Source: Dendrocalamus latiflorus (Eukaryota > Streptophyta > Magnoliopsida > Poales > Poaceae). Taken from it: a stretch of 64,000 nucleotides of DNA. The position numbers and the translations under genes were made by a program. Every line of letters begins with the position of its first letter. Positions within the stretch are counted from its first letter, which is position 1. The notes under the pieces were generated by a model. That model was not told where the DNA came from. It saw only the letters and a list, made by a program, of their open reading frames with translations, and ran no database searches. Of the stretch, positions 35,701 through 52,586 are shown in pieces. The DNA is taken from the NCBI GenBank assembly GCA_017311315.1, contig CM029658.1, positions 27,514,629 to 27,578,628 on the forward strand, in the 5' to 3' direction.

Positions 35701-35902
35701 CGTTCGCCACCCCGTCAAATTCTTCTACGAGCGGATCTGGGACTACATCGGGATAGCCGCCACGCAGGTCGAGCTTCGGAAGTCCCTTCATGGGGAGGGG
35801 AGCCTCGGCCAATTTTTAGACGAAGTCCCGCGGCGCGACGAGGGTGGCGCCGAGGCCTCCGGAGATGCCGAAGGCTCACAGGTGCGGCGCCAACGCGGCT
35901 AG
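32702..35902 (+). pseudogene. Gypsy-type transposon ORF with coiled coil (Transposase_28-like), decayed
   Basis: Starts MASGGKRGQAVGG. First exon 32702-33605 (donor GTAAGT) encodes the compact N-terminal domain (AIVFVAFLDAGLRVP, SNFGSVNFLL, KWESQWMKRWFY), which matches what I know of the Pfam 'putative gypsy type transposon' family. Second exon from 33687; the frame shifts near 33,890-33,950 and a TGA interrupts it at 34486-34488. That region has short peptide repeats (MPERQPSVV). Later exons 34774-34997 and 35066-35902 read cleanly; the last encodes a coiled coil of about 110 residues (ALEDRLQAAEEQLHEA onward) and a conserved-looking tail ending RQRG. No polymerase or integrase is encoded. 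Confidence 0.7.
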
Positions 35903-35990
35903 GTGTGGGCGTGCATTGTAACGTCTGCCCCTTAATTGAATGAGTTAGCACAATCTGTTAAAAAGCAAAAGGATCCCTTTTTATGTGCGA

Positions 35991-36801
35991 AAAAACTGAT
36001 TTCACCAATTCTTTCTCATGAGACGGCTTGCCATTGCACTAGGCATGAACTCAGGGGGAGTTTTGGATGACCTAGACTATCTTCTTAAGCTTCTCGCTTG
36101 GAGTAGTCGCATAAGGCTTGAGATCTAGCACATGACAAAATTTTTGGTTGGAAACAGCCATAAGCTTTAAAAGAAAATATGTCAAGTGTGCAAGATTTGC
36201 TTAATCACCTAAAGATGAAAAGTGCTTAACCAAATGATAAACTCTTGAGCTTGTAGCACTCTAATTGACTCAACATTAGCTTCTTGTTTCCGCTTAGCTT
36301 ATTGACATGGCCTGCATCGTCCTTGGATATCTCTAGCTAGACTTTGCTTATTGATGACTTGACATGCTCACTAAATGCCCTACATTTTCAGATTGTCATC
36401 TCTGTGTTCCAGCTAGCTTATACATATCTTGTCATGATCTAGATAGCCTTTTATTGAGTTATGGCTTGGTGTAATATATTCTGGTCATTATGGATACTTA
36501 TCATGGCTCTAAATGCTTAGAATAATGAAACTTCAGCCATTTCATCCATATGCATAACTATTCTCTCTTTTGCTCCTTGATGTGTTTATTGCCAAAAGGG
36601 GGAGAATAGAGGCGAAAAAGTCATTTGGGAACATTTTAGAGCTTTGGAGAATAATTTGCTCTTTCTTGGTAGCTCTAGTGTTCTTTCTGTCGACATGGTC
36701 ATTAGCTTCATCTTATTCTTTTGGACCATGTTGGATTTTTCAAATCAAACTCAACTTCTTGCTTTTTCTGGGTTTGTCAATATACTCATCAAGGGGGAGA
36801 T
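35991..36801 (+). mobile_element. 3' internal part of an LTR element, with polypurine tract
   Basis: Non-coding AT-rich sequence ending in CAAGGGGGAGAT (36790-36801), a polypurine tract placed directly before an LTR start. Another purine-rich run, AAAAGGGGGAGAATAGAGG, lies at 36596-36614. Upstream coding region absent; left junction with the previous element is near 35990. Confidence 0.65.
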
Positions 36802-38544
36802 TGAGAGACCATGTGGAGGTCATCCCGTGTGAATGATGAGTAATTGACATCGGTTTAGAAAAGTCGAGTTTGGTTTGGGTGGTTCGGACCATGTCGTTGC
36901 GTAATGCAATGGACTCGGTCGGACTTGGTCAAACTTAGTCGTATGGGTTTAGGATGGATATTCCTTAGATTCGACAGGTTTGGACTTCATCATGGGTAAG
37001 CATGATGTGTTTATGATATTTACGCTTTCATGTATTGAGCGGTGCTATTTGACGTGTTTCTTGTCTGTGTGACTGCAGGACGTCGAGACAGAGTCGTGGT
37101 GAGACACGGAGGACTGGACTAGGCGCAGGTGGCGCTGATGTTAGAACAGTCAGGAGGTGTCGAAGACGACGTGGACTCGAGGTGGTTGCGAGGCGTGCGA
37201 GGCAAGGAGCGCGGAAGCTTCCCGGAAGGTGCAGGAGGGGCGAATCGAGAATTTTGCGAGGCTGCACAAGTGGGAGACGGTTCCGTTCGGGTATAGCAGG
37301 CGTAACGGGTTGGAGACCCGTTAGCCAAGGCTATAAATAGGTGGAGGGGCTGCATGCCCTCAACATGGATTCAGGTGAGAGTTAGGGTTTCTTGAGTCAA
37401 AAGAGGCTTTGGGAGGTTGTTTCTCTTTGAGCTCTTTTGTTGTTGGAGTAGACAGAGGTTCTGGTGGCTTGTCCCCTTCGTTGTCTCTGTGTGTGAGTTC
37501 TTGGAGAGAGTTCTTCCCTTCCCAAGCATGTAGTGGGTGGTGTTCTTGAGAGGGAGAGGAGAGGATTGAGTGGAGATCCTTGTAATCATTCCTGTTTTTC
37601 TAATGTCCATGCGTATCGGGACTCCTGTGTAATCCTTGCTTGGTTGAAATGAAAATCTGAAGTTTTTATCTCGTGCAGCCTCTCTGTTCTTCGTTTTCTC
37701 CTTTTGGGTGATTTTCCTCTTTTTGTGATTTGAAGTTCTTTCTTGCTGGGAAGGCCCAAAATTGGTTGCTCTATGTTGGGATGATGCCTCAAGATCATTT
37801 GATCAAGTTTCCCAAGAGCAAACTTCGTTTAATCTCAGATTTCATGTTTGGGACTCCTCTGTTCTTCATTTCCTGTTTTAGGGTTTTGATGATTTTCGTG
37901 TTTCCCTTCATGAGAAAAGGTGAAACTTGGCATGCAGAGACTTATGGCTATTAATTAGCTATCCTCAAAGTCTCATGGCCAAAGGATCAAAGGTTGAGGA
38001 GTAATTTGATTTTTGGCTTGGTTCTTGCAAGATTTCAGATTTTTACCCAAATCTGAAATTCTTGTTTCTTGATGTGGTTTCTTTATTTCCCAAAGCCCCC
38101 TTACTATTTGATATGTTGTAGTAATGCTTTGGGCCAAAAAGAATGAAAGCAAATCACCATTTGCCTTGATTTTCGAAGAGTTGCAGTCCTACCCGAAGTT
38201 CAGTTTTTTAGGTTTCAGTTTCCTGTTTGCTGATTTCTTCGTGTGGTACTACCGCTCCTCGAGAGGTATTACCGCTCAAAGGTACTACCGCTCGGCTCAG
38301 CGGTTCTACCGCTCGTCTCAGCGGTACTACCGCTTGCAGTCAGACTTGCTCTGAAATTATTTTTCTTGATTGTTTCTTTCTGGATCTGGTTTATCCTTGT
38401 TGCTGTGACTTCCAGTAGTGCATATCTTCTATCTTCATAGCTTCCATAGCTATTGGAGAAAAAGCATAAGTGTGGATACTTGAGGGGCGAATTTAATTTT
38501 TGAAAGCGACATTCACCCCCCTCTGTCGCCATTTCGGTCCAACA
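36802..38544 (+). repeat. LTR (3' LTR of the preceding fragment)
   Basis: Starts TGAGAGACCATGTGG right after the polypurine tract and ends CATTTCGGTCCAACA, i.e. TG...CA. Contains CTATAAATAGG at 37330-37340 as the likely promoter. No primer-binding site follows, so it is the downstream LTR. Near 38245-38335 it carries a cluster of CTACCGCTC/AGCGGTA words. 1743 bp. Confidence 0.75.
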
Positions 38545-38654
38545 ACTTGTGTACTGACTTCAGTGCTTAAGGTGTTTTTCTTGAGGAATGTGTATATCAT
38601 ATGTTCCCTTTCGTCCTTCAAAAATTGAAATTTTACTACCTCACTTCAAACTTA

Positions 38655-39012
38655 GAGCAACTCCAAGAGATTAGCCAAAAGAAGTATCTAAATTTAGTGA
38701 TTTAGCTATTCTCTAAAATGAATCTCACCCAAAAAAATAAGACTACTCCAACAGGCTATCTAAACTAGAGGGCGCGCGGTGGGTCGCGTACGCGCGGGAA
38801 TGGGGCGCAGCGTGCGGGAAGGAAACGCCGACCGCGCCAAGAAGCTGGATGGTGAGCGAGGTAGGCTATCCAAAAATAGAGAGCGAAGGAGGAGGGATGG
38901 AGAGCTACTAAATTTGGAGAGTCGTTTACAGAGTCTATTGGAGACGTTTTTTCTCCAATAATAGTCAAATTTACCTTTAGAAAATAATTTAGCTCTTCTC
39001 TTGGAGTTGCTC
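38655..39012. mobile_element. Tourist-like MITE with a GC-rich core
   Basis: Ends GAGCAACTCCAAGAGA and TCTCTTGGAGTTGCTC (inverted repeat) flanked by TTA on both sides (38652-38654, 39013-39015), the PIF/Harbinger duplication size. Outer parts AT-rich; the centre (38770-38860) is a strongly GC-rich insert (GGCGCGCGG, CGCGTACGCGCGGG). 358 bp. Confidence 0.85.
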
Positions 39013-39310
39013 TTATGTTGTAAAAGTCATACATGGTATGGAAAGTTGTAGAGGTAAATATGGTAAATTTTCAATTTTTATACAGGAGAATCTGCAACAT
39101 ATAAAAGTAAGTTCAGCTTCAATTTTTTTGTTACTTAATAAATGGCCTAATCTTAAAACTTGATGCTACCATTTTATTATTTTTAATAAAATTGTTGCCA
39201 TTAACTCTGTTTTGGTTTTTCGAAGGAAAACTTAGTTTAAATATGCATCATATGTGGTTCTGGAAGCAACTTTTATGCGGGAGAATGATCAATATGGTAG
39301 GATTTTCCAG

Positions 39311-39420
39311 AGCCTACGTCTGTAGAACCGGAGGCTGCAGATCATTTCAAGGTGAATGAAGCATCTGGTGTTCAGTTGGCGCGCTATACCTCGCAAGCAA
39401 TGGATCAGTGCTTCAGTTAG
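39311..39420 (+). other. Possible orphan terminal exon
   Basis: After a clean acceptor (GGATTTTCCAG) an open frame of 35 codons runs to TAG at 39418-39420, reading PTSVEPEAADHFKVNEASG then VQLARYTSQAMDQCFS. Codon use looks ordinary and a 3' UTR-like stretch follows. No upstream coding exon is recognisable; the transposon block to the left may have separated it from its gene. I do not recognise the protein. It may equally be chance. Confidence 0.3.
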
Positions 39421-40163
39421 GTCTTGAGATTGTGATGTTTTTACTGCCACAATGCCACTTGTGGTGATGTTAGCTGTTACTGCTCTTGTGTTCTCAAGTC
39501 ATGAGACTTGCATGGAGTATCTATCGTAGTATGTTTCTCATCTGCTTAAATTAAAAATATTGTTATTAGTACATAAAAATAAACTACAGGTGATATTGGC
39601 ATTGTGTTTGGTCTTACAGCTGTTCTCACCAATTTTACTCATTTTTCGGGTTCATCGTTGTGTAGTTTTGATTCTGCTGCAAGAAACATGGTAGTTGACT
39701 AGTTGTGGGTTTTTGCTGCTTCTTTTGATCACAGGTGGCCTAAAGATCCTGTGTCTCATACATGCAACCAGAGAGCAGGGAGCCTCTGCTGGAAGAGTAG
39801 CAGCTGAAAATTTTCAGCTGGAATAATGATGGAACATGCTAGCGAGAGCAATATGCTGAAAATTGGCCGAAAATGATTCCTGGAGCTGTCAAGCTGCTTC
39901 AGCATTTAGATGTGCTTTTGTGCTCACAAATACTCTATGTACTTATCTCTCTTTTTTTTTTTTGAGACGGTATACGTACTCATCTGCTTATGCCTTAATG
40001 CTACACTGCTGGTCTCAAACGTGGGTGTTCTGGACACATGTAATGGCTGTGTGCCAGTCTTTTTTCTTTTATGAAAAGAGGGTTGTATGAAAGATCTTTA
40101 AAGTTCATATTTTCCAACACAAATGGGAGCCAAGGGTGAACGCCCCCTTTCTGTAGTCATTAA
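39421..40163. other. Gene-free stretch
   Basis: No supported gene. Includes poly-T 39952-39962 and moderately AT-rich DNA; may contain the 3' UTR of the possible exon before it. Confidence 0.4.
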
Positions 40164-40320
40164 CAGCCTGTTTGGAATGTGGGAATTTGACAGGAGACAA
40201 TTCAATTCCTTGATGCATATGGAAAAGTTCGCACATTTATTTCCTGTATATGGAAAAAATTCCCTACATTTAATTCATGTAGGATTCTAGAAAAAAATTT
40301 CCGTGTTTCAAATAGGGGCC
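40164..40320. mobile_element. Small Tourist-like MITE
   Basis: 157 bp, ends CAGCCTGTTTGGAATG and CAAATAGGGGCC (imperfect inverted repeats), flanked by TAA on both sides (40161-40163, 40321-40323). Lies about 300 bases beyond the PEPC stop codon. Confidence 0.7.
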
Positions 40321-40618
40321 TAATAGCAGATCACACCCCAGACTTCGAAAGAATGTCAAATGCAACATCAGAAGCTTTGTTCAACATAGAAAAGACGATA
40401 TCTGCTACGTATAAGAAATGAGCACAATTTTGTAACTTATCAGAAATTAGCGTTGTTCCCTCTTATTAATTATACTTAGGCAAAAACGCCATTATTCCTC
40501 GCTGGGTAGGGGGACAAAGATGCAGCTACATCCGTGAAATACAAGGCGCATAGCGAATGATCAAAGAAAAGATCTCATCAAGACATGAAAAGATGGAACT
40601 CAGGCATCTCTCCTTGTC

Positions 40619-45916
<5,298 letters not shown>

Positions 45917-46135
45917 CCCTCCCTCTCCCTCTCCCTTCCCTTCCCTCACCTCACCCCACCCAGCAGCAGCAGCACCGGATCGATTCGATCCGACGCCAAG
46001 AAACAGAGCAGCAGCAACAGCCGGACACCTAACCCGCCGCAAGAACCAAGAGCACGAACCAGAGGGAGCAAGAACTACTGGGCCGGAGAGGAGGAAGACG
46101 ATGGTGGTAGGAGAGGAGGCTGCGATTCCGGTGGG

Positions 46136-46143
46136 TATTTATA
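46136..46143 (-). promoter_or_regulatory. TATA box of the PEPC gene
   Basis: TATAAATA on the minus strand, 220 bases upstream of the ATG. A leader rich in CAGCAGCAGC and CCCTCCCTCTCC on the opposite strand lies between. Spacing is reasonable for a 5' UTR of about 190 bases. Confidence 0.75.
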
Positions 46144-48100
46144 GGAGGAGGATAGCACGGCGTCAATTTCGGGCAGAAATCTTTGGATTAGTTTTCGGTA
46201 CGTGTCCGAGCAGGAGTGTGGGGAGACTTCGGATTTGCTTCGGTGTTGGTTTCTGTCTTTCAGTTTTGGGAAACTAATTGGATTTGGGTCCGTTCAAAAC
46301 GTCTTTTGATTTCCATCTTTCAATTTTGACAGGTTGAAAATTATTTTAAAAGTGTTGATGTTTTTAACATAGTTTTCCTCTTTATATTGCTCGTAGAGAT
46401 ATAACTATTTTTTTCCTTTTTTTTATTTTTTAAATTGAATGTCTTATCTAAGAGCCTGTTTATATTGGTTTTAATTTATGAATAGTAACAACTTGTAGAG
46501 TAAGGGACACTCACGTACGATTTTGACCGATATAAATAAAGACATTACAATGTATACTATAATTGACTAGTAGACTCCGACTCAAAAAGACATCCTGTTT
46601 GAAAGGGAGATATTGTAGAAAAGATATTTAATGTTGAAAAATAGATTTTAGAAGTCAATACAAAGTCTATTTTAGTAAAAAAAAACTAACAGTCACAATA
46701 AAAAAATCACCAGCAAAAACCGTTTTAAACGTGACTTGATTAGTTTAGGGATAATGACCAGGAACGCTGCGTGTCCACGTGGACGGCCGTGAATTTTTCT
46801 GCGGACTCATGGGAATACTAATGAGTATGAACAGTGTAGAAAGAGTATGATACTAGGACGAGTACAATGGTATCGGATCAAATCATAGCTTCTCAACGTG
46901 ATATTGACATGCATTAAATTAGATCTATAATGTGTGATCATTGCACAATTAAAAGTACATTGTTGTAAACTCTTTGAGGTGGTGCTTGGGCTTTTTTGTG
47001 GTGTATGACTGAAAAGCACTGTAGCAGGCTGAAAAGTACTGTAGCTGACAGAGACTTATTTAGCATAATTAAATTTAAAAAATTAAAAAATATAAAAATA
47101 TGTTAGCCCATTACATATAATACAAATAAATACGGGAAAAAAGAACCGGCAAAAAAGCTCAACAAAAAGCCGAAAGTTCAGAAAAAATGAAATTTATGAA
47201 TAGTAAAAAATAAGCCAGAAACTAAAAGCTGAAGCCAAAACGATCACAGCCAAGGCTCAGCACATGAGTAGTACTAAACTATATTTTTATCTTCTTAGAA
47301 AAAGGCCTGTAGTATTTTGTTTACCTCTTTGTTTACACGCCTTATCTCTGCTCCTTGGACTGAAACATTTTAGTCAAATTGACTAGAATTAATGTATTTT
47401 TAAGAGAAATATATTGTATGTGTACGCGCTTCGTAAATTTTTGAAAAAAAATATTCTTTTACTTAAATTACTTTTCTTCTTTTTACATAACAATGAAACC
47501 ATGCGCACTGGATTAAATTTATGTATCAAAACATTATTGTAGGTTGATAGTGCTGCCACATATCATGTTCACAATTATCTAAAATAACCAGTAACCAGCC
47601 ATTTCTAAAAGCGAAAGGTATGAAGATTGAAAAACAATCCTACAATTTTTGTTATGCTAATGTCGTGCCGAACACAAAAGCTTAGCCACTTAGGAGGAGA
47701 AAGCATATGCAAAAGACAGAAGCAAAGTCACTACAAGTCCTTAAAATGGATCATGATTGTGGCTTTGTTTCATGAGAGAAGCTTTAAGATGGACCGATGA
47801 GAGTGAGAGAATTAAGTGTGCTTAGATCCTTCAATTTATGGTCCTTTTTTCTTTGGAGAGGCTCCAATTTGCATTGTCATGTATCCTTAACTTTATGAAA
47901 GGGTTTTTTTTATATATACAGAGAAAAGGCATAATTTTGGTTTGGTCATGGTTAACAGATCCAGAGAAGAAAAAAGTTCACATGGAGCATGGGTTGGACA
48001 TGGATTTCTCACATTCTCGCACCTTTTTTCTAGAGGTATTCCATCAGATATGACCACTTTTCTCGTGCTACTTTACATCATCTTTTCTTAGTTTAAACTT
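46144..48100. other. PEPC upstream flank, gene-free
   Basis: AT-rich. Contains a reversed copy of the dispersed repeat (about 46456-46620: CGATATAAATAAAGAC, TATACTATAATTGACTAGTAG) and another MITE-like stretch near 46985-47260 with self-similar CTGTAGC/GCTGAAAAG phrases. No supported gene. Confidence 0.55.
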
Positions 48101-48244
48101 GATTGTAAAAGCATGACCTGGTTTTGATGGAAAGAGCACAAGGAAGAGATCACAAATGAAAATGATCTTATTGATTGTAAAAGCATGACCTGGTTTTGAT
48201 GGAAAGAGCAAAAGGAAGAGATCACAAGTGAAAATGATCTTATT
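48101..48244. repeat. 72-bp tandem duplication
   Basis: Two copies, 48101-48172 and 48173-48244, starting GATTGTAAAAGCATGACCTG and differing at only a few positions. Non-coding on inspection; the frame across it (peptide SFSLVISSFCSFHQNQVMLL) simply repeats. Confidence 0.95.
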
Positions 48245-48569
48245 GGCAACTTCGCAAGCGCATGAAGAAATTTGGCAAATTTCCTTTTCTCCATGACATA
48301 CTTACAGAGAAGAATAACTTGTCCCTTGCAAGGAAAAAAAAACTGCCCTTTCTCCACGAAGTCTTTATCAAATTTCTACATGCTGGTCAAATTAGCAGCA
48401 ATTTCCTAACTCCAGTCAATGTCTCCAAAGTATTTGGCGAGCTTCTCCTCCCATTGCTCGCGTTTGGTTTGTAGAATGACCGGACAAAAATATCCTACGA
48501 CAATTATTGAAGTAAGTTATAAAATAGTGGTCAAGATGTGACGACTAACAGCACGCCTGCAGATTATGG

Positions 48570-48790
48570 TTGAAAACTTTAGGCTTATGATTTATGCTAT
48601 AGTAACTATATTTTAAATAATATCTTTTAAAGACTGGGTCTATAAGTCGATTGTAATAGATACTATAGCGAATTCATCTATATTGGCAAAAATCACAGAC
48701 GAGTGTCTTTCTTCATACTCTTTTTTGAGAACAGACATAATTCAAAAGTTTAAATCAAAAGTCATAAATCACAGCATAAAAGAACCCACC
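48570..48790. repeat. Dispersed MITE-like repeat, further copy
   Basis: Shares TCTATAAGTCGATTGTAATAGA, GAATTCATCTATATTGGC and the AAAAGTCATAAATCACAGC tail with the copies near 1000 and 25300. Non-coding. Confidence 0.6.
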
Positions 48791-48923
48791 ACCCTATATG
48801 AATGATAATTTCACCACTTAGTTTACTCACCTCCCACAATACTAAATACCAGAAACCAAGATGGAAAAATCCAGAGAAATAAATTATGTAATATATAATC
48901 AGCGCAGATCGAGCTAACCAACG

Positions 48924-49081
48924 GCTAATAGTTTTTCAATTTAGTTTGGTTTTCAAAGTATAAACGGTATAAATAAATTTCTTTAAATCTGAAGTGCCAC
49001 GCTGCTTGGACTACCCAACAGCTAATAGTTTTTCAACTTAATTTGGTTTTCCAAGTAGAAACGGTATAAATAATTTTCTTT
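48924..49081. repeat. 97-bp-period direct repeat
   Basis: A block of about 62 bp starting GCTAATAGTTTTTCAA and ending AAACGGTATAAATAA occurs at 48924 and again at 49021 with scattered changes. Confidence 0.85.
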
Positions 49082-49394
49082 TCATACATGTATTGCATTT
49101 GCACATATTATTAAGGTCATCATATGGATCATCCAAGTTGGGATGGTCTGCTCCAAAAGGCTTATAAGGGGTGGTTTTTAGCTTTTTTTTATGTGTATTG
49201 TGATCATAAAAGTATTGTAGCGACGATTAATTTTTTGTGAGTTAAAAAACTAAAAATTCAAAAAACTAAAAACACCGTTAAATTTTTTAGGATAATAAAA
49301 ATACGAATAATAAAAATAAACAAAGCCAAAAATCAAAACAGCCGAATTTTAAAAGCTAAAAAGCTGAACCGTTTCGAAGGAGGCGATAGCTCTA

Positions 49395-49607
49395 GGGCCC
49401 TGTTTGGCAGAGCTCTAGCTTCCTAGAGCTGGTCATCTGTAGCTCTAGGAAATCCTGGATCTAGAGTTGCAGGCATGTTAAGTGCATTTACATGACTCAT
49501 TTCATTTATATTATATATTAAATAAAAATATTTAAATCACTTTAATTTAGTCAACAAACTACAGATCCAGCATAGATCTTGGAGCTAGAGCTGTACCAAA
49601 CGGGGAT
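49395..49607. mobile_element. MITE-like element
   Basis: Starts GGGCCCTGTTTGGCAGAGCT and ends AGAGCTGTACCAAACGGGGAT, imperfect inverted repeats around an AT-rich centre; GATCTAGAG/GCTAGAGC words are repeated inside. No certain target duplication. Confidence 0.6.
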
Positions 49608-50339
49608 ATCTAGAAAAGACCAGAGATGGATGATAGCTTCGTTGGTCCTGTTCATTCGTTGCGTATTGCGCACGCTCATGTTTGGCCGCTTCTCTATTAG
49701 AAATATCGTTGAGCTTCTGACTTTGGACTTTTAATTTACTATTTTTTTTCTTCTGATTTTCTGATTTTTTTTAGGTTTTTTGTTTTTCTTTTTCACATTT
49801 CTTCTTATTATCTATGATGGACTAATATATTTTTTATTTTAGATTTTTTTAAAATTTAATTATATTAAATAAGTCATCATTAATTATAATAAAAAATTTA
49901 AAAGTTATCGACCAATAGGGACTTGTCGGCTGGATGGAAGTGGGTGGCCTGTCCCTTGCAGAGGGAATTTGTCATTTCTCTGACAAGTCTGCATCAATCC
50001 AGTTGCGCGTGAAGGCTTTTGATTTTGCATGCTTGCTAATTTCTACCGAGCAAGAGATATCAGGAGTAATTTTCTAGTTCCGATCACAGTCTCCAAAATA
50101 TTTGGACGGTCGTCCCCTTTTGCTCTTGCTTAATTGCATCTGGACTTCCAATGGAAATTCTGGACAAATCATTGATCTGCCATTGAATTTGAGATATAGC
50201 AAATTAAAGGTCCAGTTGTGACGATAATAACGATACGGATGCAAAAATATTTCCACGACAATTTATGTTTGACTTTGGAGGTCCAAATTAAATGCATTTG
50301 GGGGAACTAATTGCTCATCTAAATGTCCGGCTCTCAAAT
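49608..50339. other. Gene-free stretch before the retrotransposon complex
   Basis: AT-rich, no gene, no clear element boundaries. Confidence 0.4.
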
Positions 50340-52506
50340 TGTGAGATCATATGGAGGTCATACCATATTGTATGTTGAGTATATGATTTTATTTGTGCTT
50401 TATTGTTGAAATTTGAGTTTAATTTTGTGTCTTTTGCTTTCTGTTTTTTGCTGTCAGGTAGGCAGCGGTTTGACCAATTTTGTAGAGGTAGTTTGACCGC
50501 TGTGTTGGAGCGGTCTGACCGGTGTTCGGTGTGACTAGCTGTGAGAGTGATTTGACCGAAAATACGGTATGCCCGATTTCTAGTTGACGGTAGATTTATT
50601 ATAGAGAAATGATCATTATGTAGTGACCGGTCATGTAATGATGGTCTGACCAGAAGTCATTGGGCGGTCTGACCGATATGGTTGCCGCAGTTAGACCCAT
50701 CACCTGTTTCGGGAGGTTTTTCAGTTTGTGGCGGTCAGATCGGCCTCGAGGAAATTGAGTGAGTTGAGCTAGTTTCAGTTGTGTTACTCATAGCATGAGT
50801 CAATGCAAGTATTAGTTATGGTAGGAGTCCATGTATTGTGGGAATCTTGACGTGGGTGTTAAGTGGTGTATGTTCGCTTCACTTCTATTGCTAAGAGTCA
50901 AGTGCATGTCACTTGAGCTCAGGACGGTTTCTTATTCTTTGATGTGTAGGGCACTTGATGATTCTTGCGGTCAACGGCAAGACTGACGCTTGAGGAGGTG
51001 CCTTGAGGCCATAGAGGGTTGTGTAAGCCTGAGTGAGAAGCATGAGAGAAAGACAAACATCGCAATGAGGTAAGTGCAAGCATGTGGTGTGCCATTGAAT
51101 TTGTGCGTTTCAAGTAGTGACGATCCTCGGAGCAGGTCTATGATTTTGGTGGTAAGTTAGTGGGCATCACAGACTTCGTTGCAGTGGTTGCTTCGAGAAG
51201 AAACACCATGAAAGCCGGTGGCTGACAATTGAGAAAATTATCCTATACTAGGTGAAGAGGTGGTTTGCAAAACCATAACGGTGGCCTCAGTGGTTTAGGT
51301 CACGTTTAAGAGGATGGAGAGTCTTATTAAGTTATGAGGGCCATTTGCAAGGCGCGCTTTAAAAAGCATGCAAGTATGTGTGAATGTAAAACTTGTTTGT
51401 GCGTGGATTACCGGGTTTTCCTATTTATAAGTTGTTGTATCCACTAAGTGTGGGCTGATTTTTAGGGTTTGGTGGGAGGTGAGGAGCCTTCACTATATAA
51501 GCTATTGTTTGTGTTGAGAGATGGATCTCTTTGTGTGGTTGGAGAGAGATGTTAGGGTTTTCTTATGTTGAAAACTTCATGTATGTGCTCTAGAGTTAGA
51601 GCTTTGTTCTCTATGTGGAAGTGGCTATAAAATATTCCTCTTAAAGTAAAATGAATATCCAAATTTTGTCCAAGTGAGTTGTGCCATGGACTAATTTCTT
51701 CTTGTACTTTTGATTTGCTTGGTTTTCTTACTTGGATTTTATCTACTCTTGATCTCTCTCAGTACTAAGGAATTGTAAGAGGTGGAAATATATCTGAGAG
51801 ATCAAATCCCATACATCTAGATATTTTCTATGAAAAGTTCTTGTAAATGCTCAGTTGTGGTCAAAAGAGAGTTGATTTTAGGGTTTTGATCTTGAGGGAG
51901 TTTTAACTTGAGTTTGTGCTATGATCTAGATTGTTATGATATGTGCAACCCATCCAAGATCATCTAGATAATTAAGAACTCACGAGTAAGAGAAGATTGA
52001 GGTTTCTCTCTTTTTTATGGAAAATGTTTCTCTCTTTTATCCGATTTTGGTGAAACACTTCTTGTTTTTGGATAAAGATTAGGGCTTTGGCATTGATCTT
52101 TACGATCCATTATTGAATAGGTTCCTGACATCCTAGAGAGGAATTGTTCCATGTTTCATCCTGTTGGATTAGTGATTTAAGAGTTAGCCTTTTTCTTGGT
52201 CCTATGACATGCTATCTTTTGCCTCTGTTTGGCAAGCAGTCTGACCGCCGTGACCGAAGAGGTTAGACTGCCCTTGACTGGTTAGACTAGTGGAATTTGA
52301 GGTTAGACCGGCCGAGCAGTCCTACCATCCCCTAGCTAGTGGTTAGATCGGTGGGACTGTTTGTCTCGAGTGCATTTTGGTTCTTTGGCTCGTAGTTTTG
52401 GTATAGCTCGTGTGTTTGTATTTTCTGCTGCATCGTGTTGCTAGTACTAGGGGGAAATTTTAAGATGTCATTCACCTCCCTCTGAATAGCCATACCCGAT
52501 CCTGCA
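50340..52506 (+). repeat. 5' LTR of a copia-like element
   Basis: Starts TGTGAGATCATATGG, ends CCCGATCCTGCA; the sequence right after it (TAGTATCAGAGT, 52508-52519) resembles the initiator-Met primer-binding site. Rich in GGTCTGACCG-type words (50465-50710, 52240-52340). Large parts are repeated at 56890-57175 and 60568-62040. 2167 bp. Confidence 0.8.
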
Positions 52507-52507
52507 A

Positions 52508-52519
52508 TAGTATCAGAGT
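52508..52519 (+). promoter_or_regulatory. Primer-binding site of the copia-like element
   Basis: TAGTATCAGAGT next to the LTR end; differs from the canonical TGGTATCAGAGC at two positions, in line with the decay of the element. Confidence 0.7.
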
Positions 52520-52586
52520 CTGGTTAGCTTTTCTTCATAGATCATAATTAGTCTTTTGAGCAATAGTGTCGAAGAGATATTACAAC

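Larger units (their letters stand above)
31013..35990 (+). mobile_element. Fragment of a gypsy-associated element (Transposase_28-like ORF)
   Basis: GC-rich block containing, in order: a leader with TATATATATGG near 31429-31439, a 14-bp stem hairpin at 31506-31556, a 65-bp tandem array, a second leader, and a decayed intron-containing ORF. In rice such ORFs accompany gypsy elements of the RIRE2/Dasheng kind; naming the family here would be inference. Neither LTR was delimited, and both edges run into other repeats. Confidence 0.6.

Noticed and set aside
36570..36836. Hydrophobic 88-aa frame
   Set aside because: Runs across the polypurine tract into the LTR start, so it cannot be a genuine protein.
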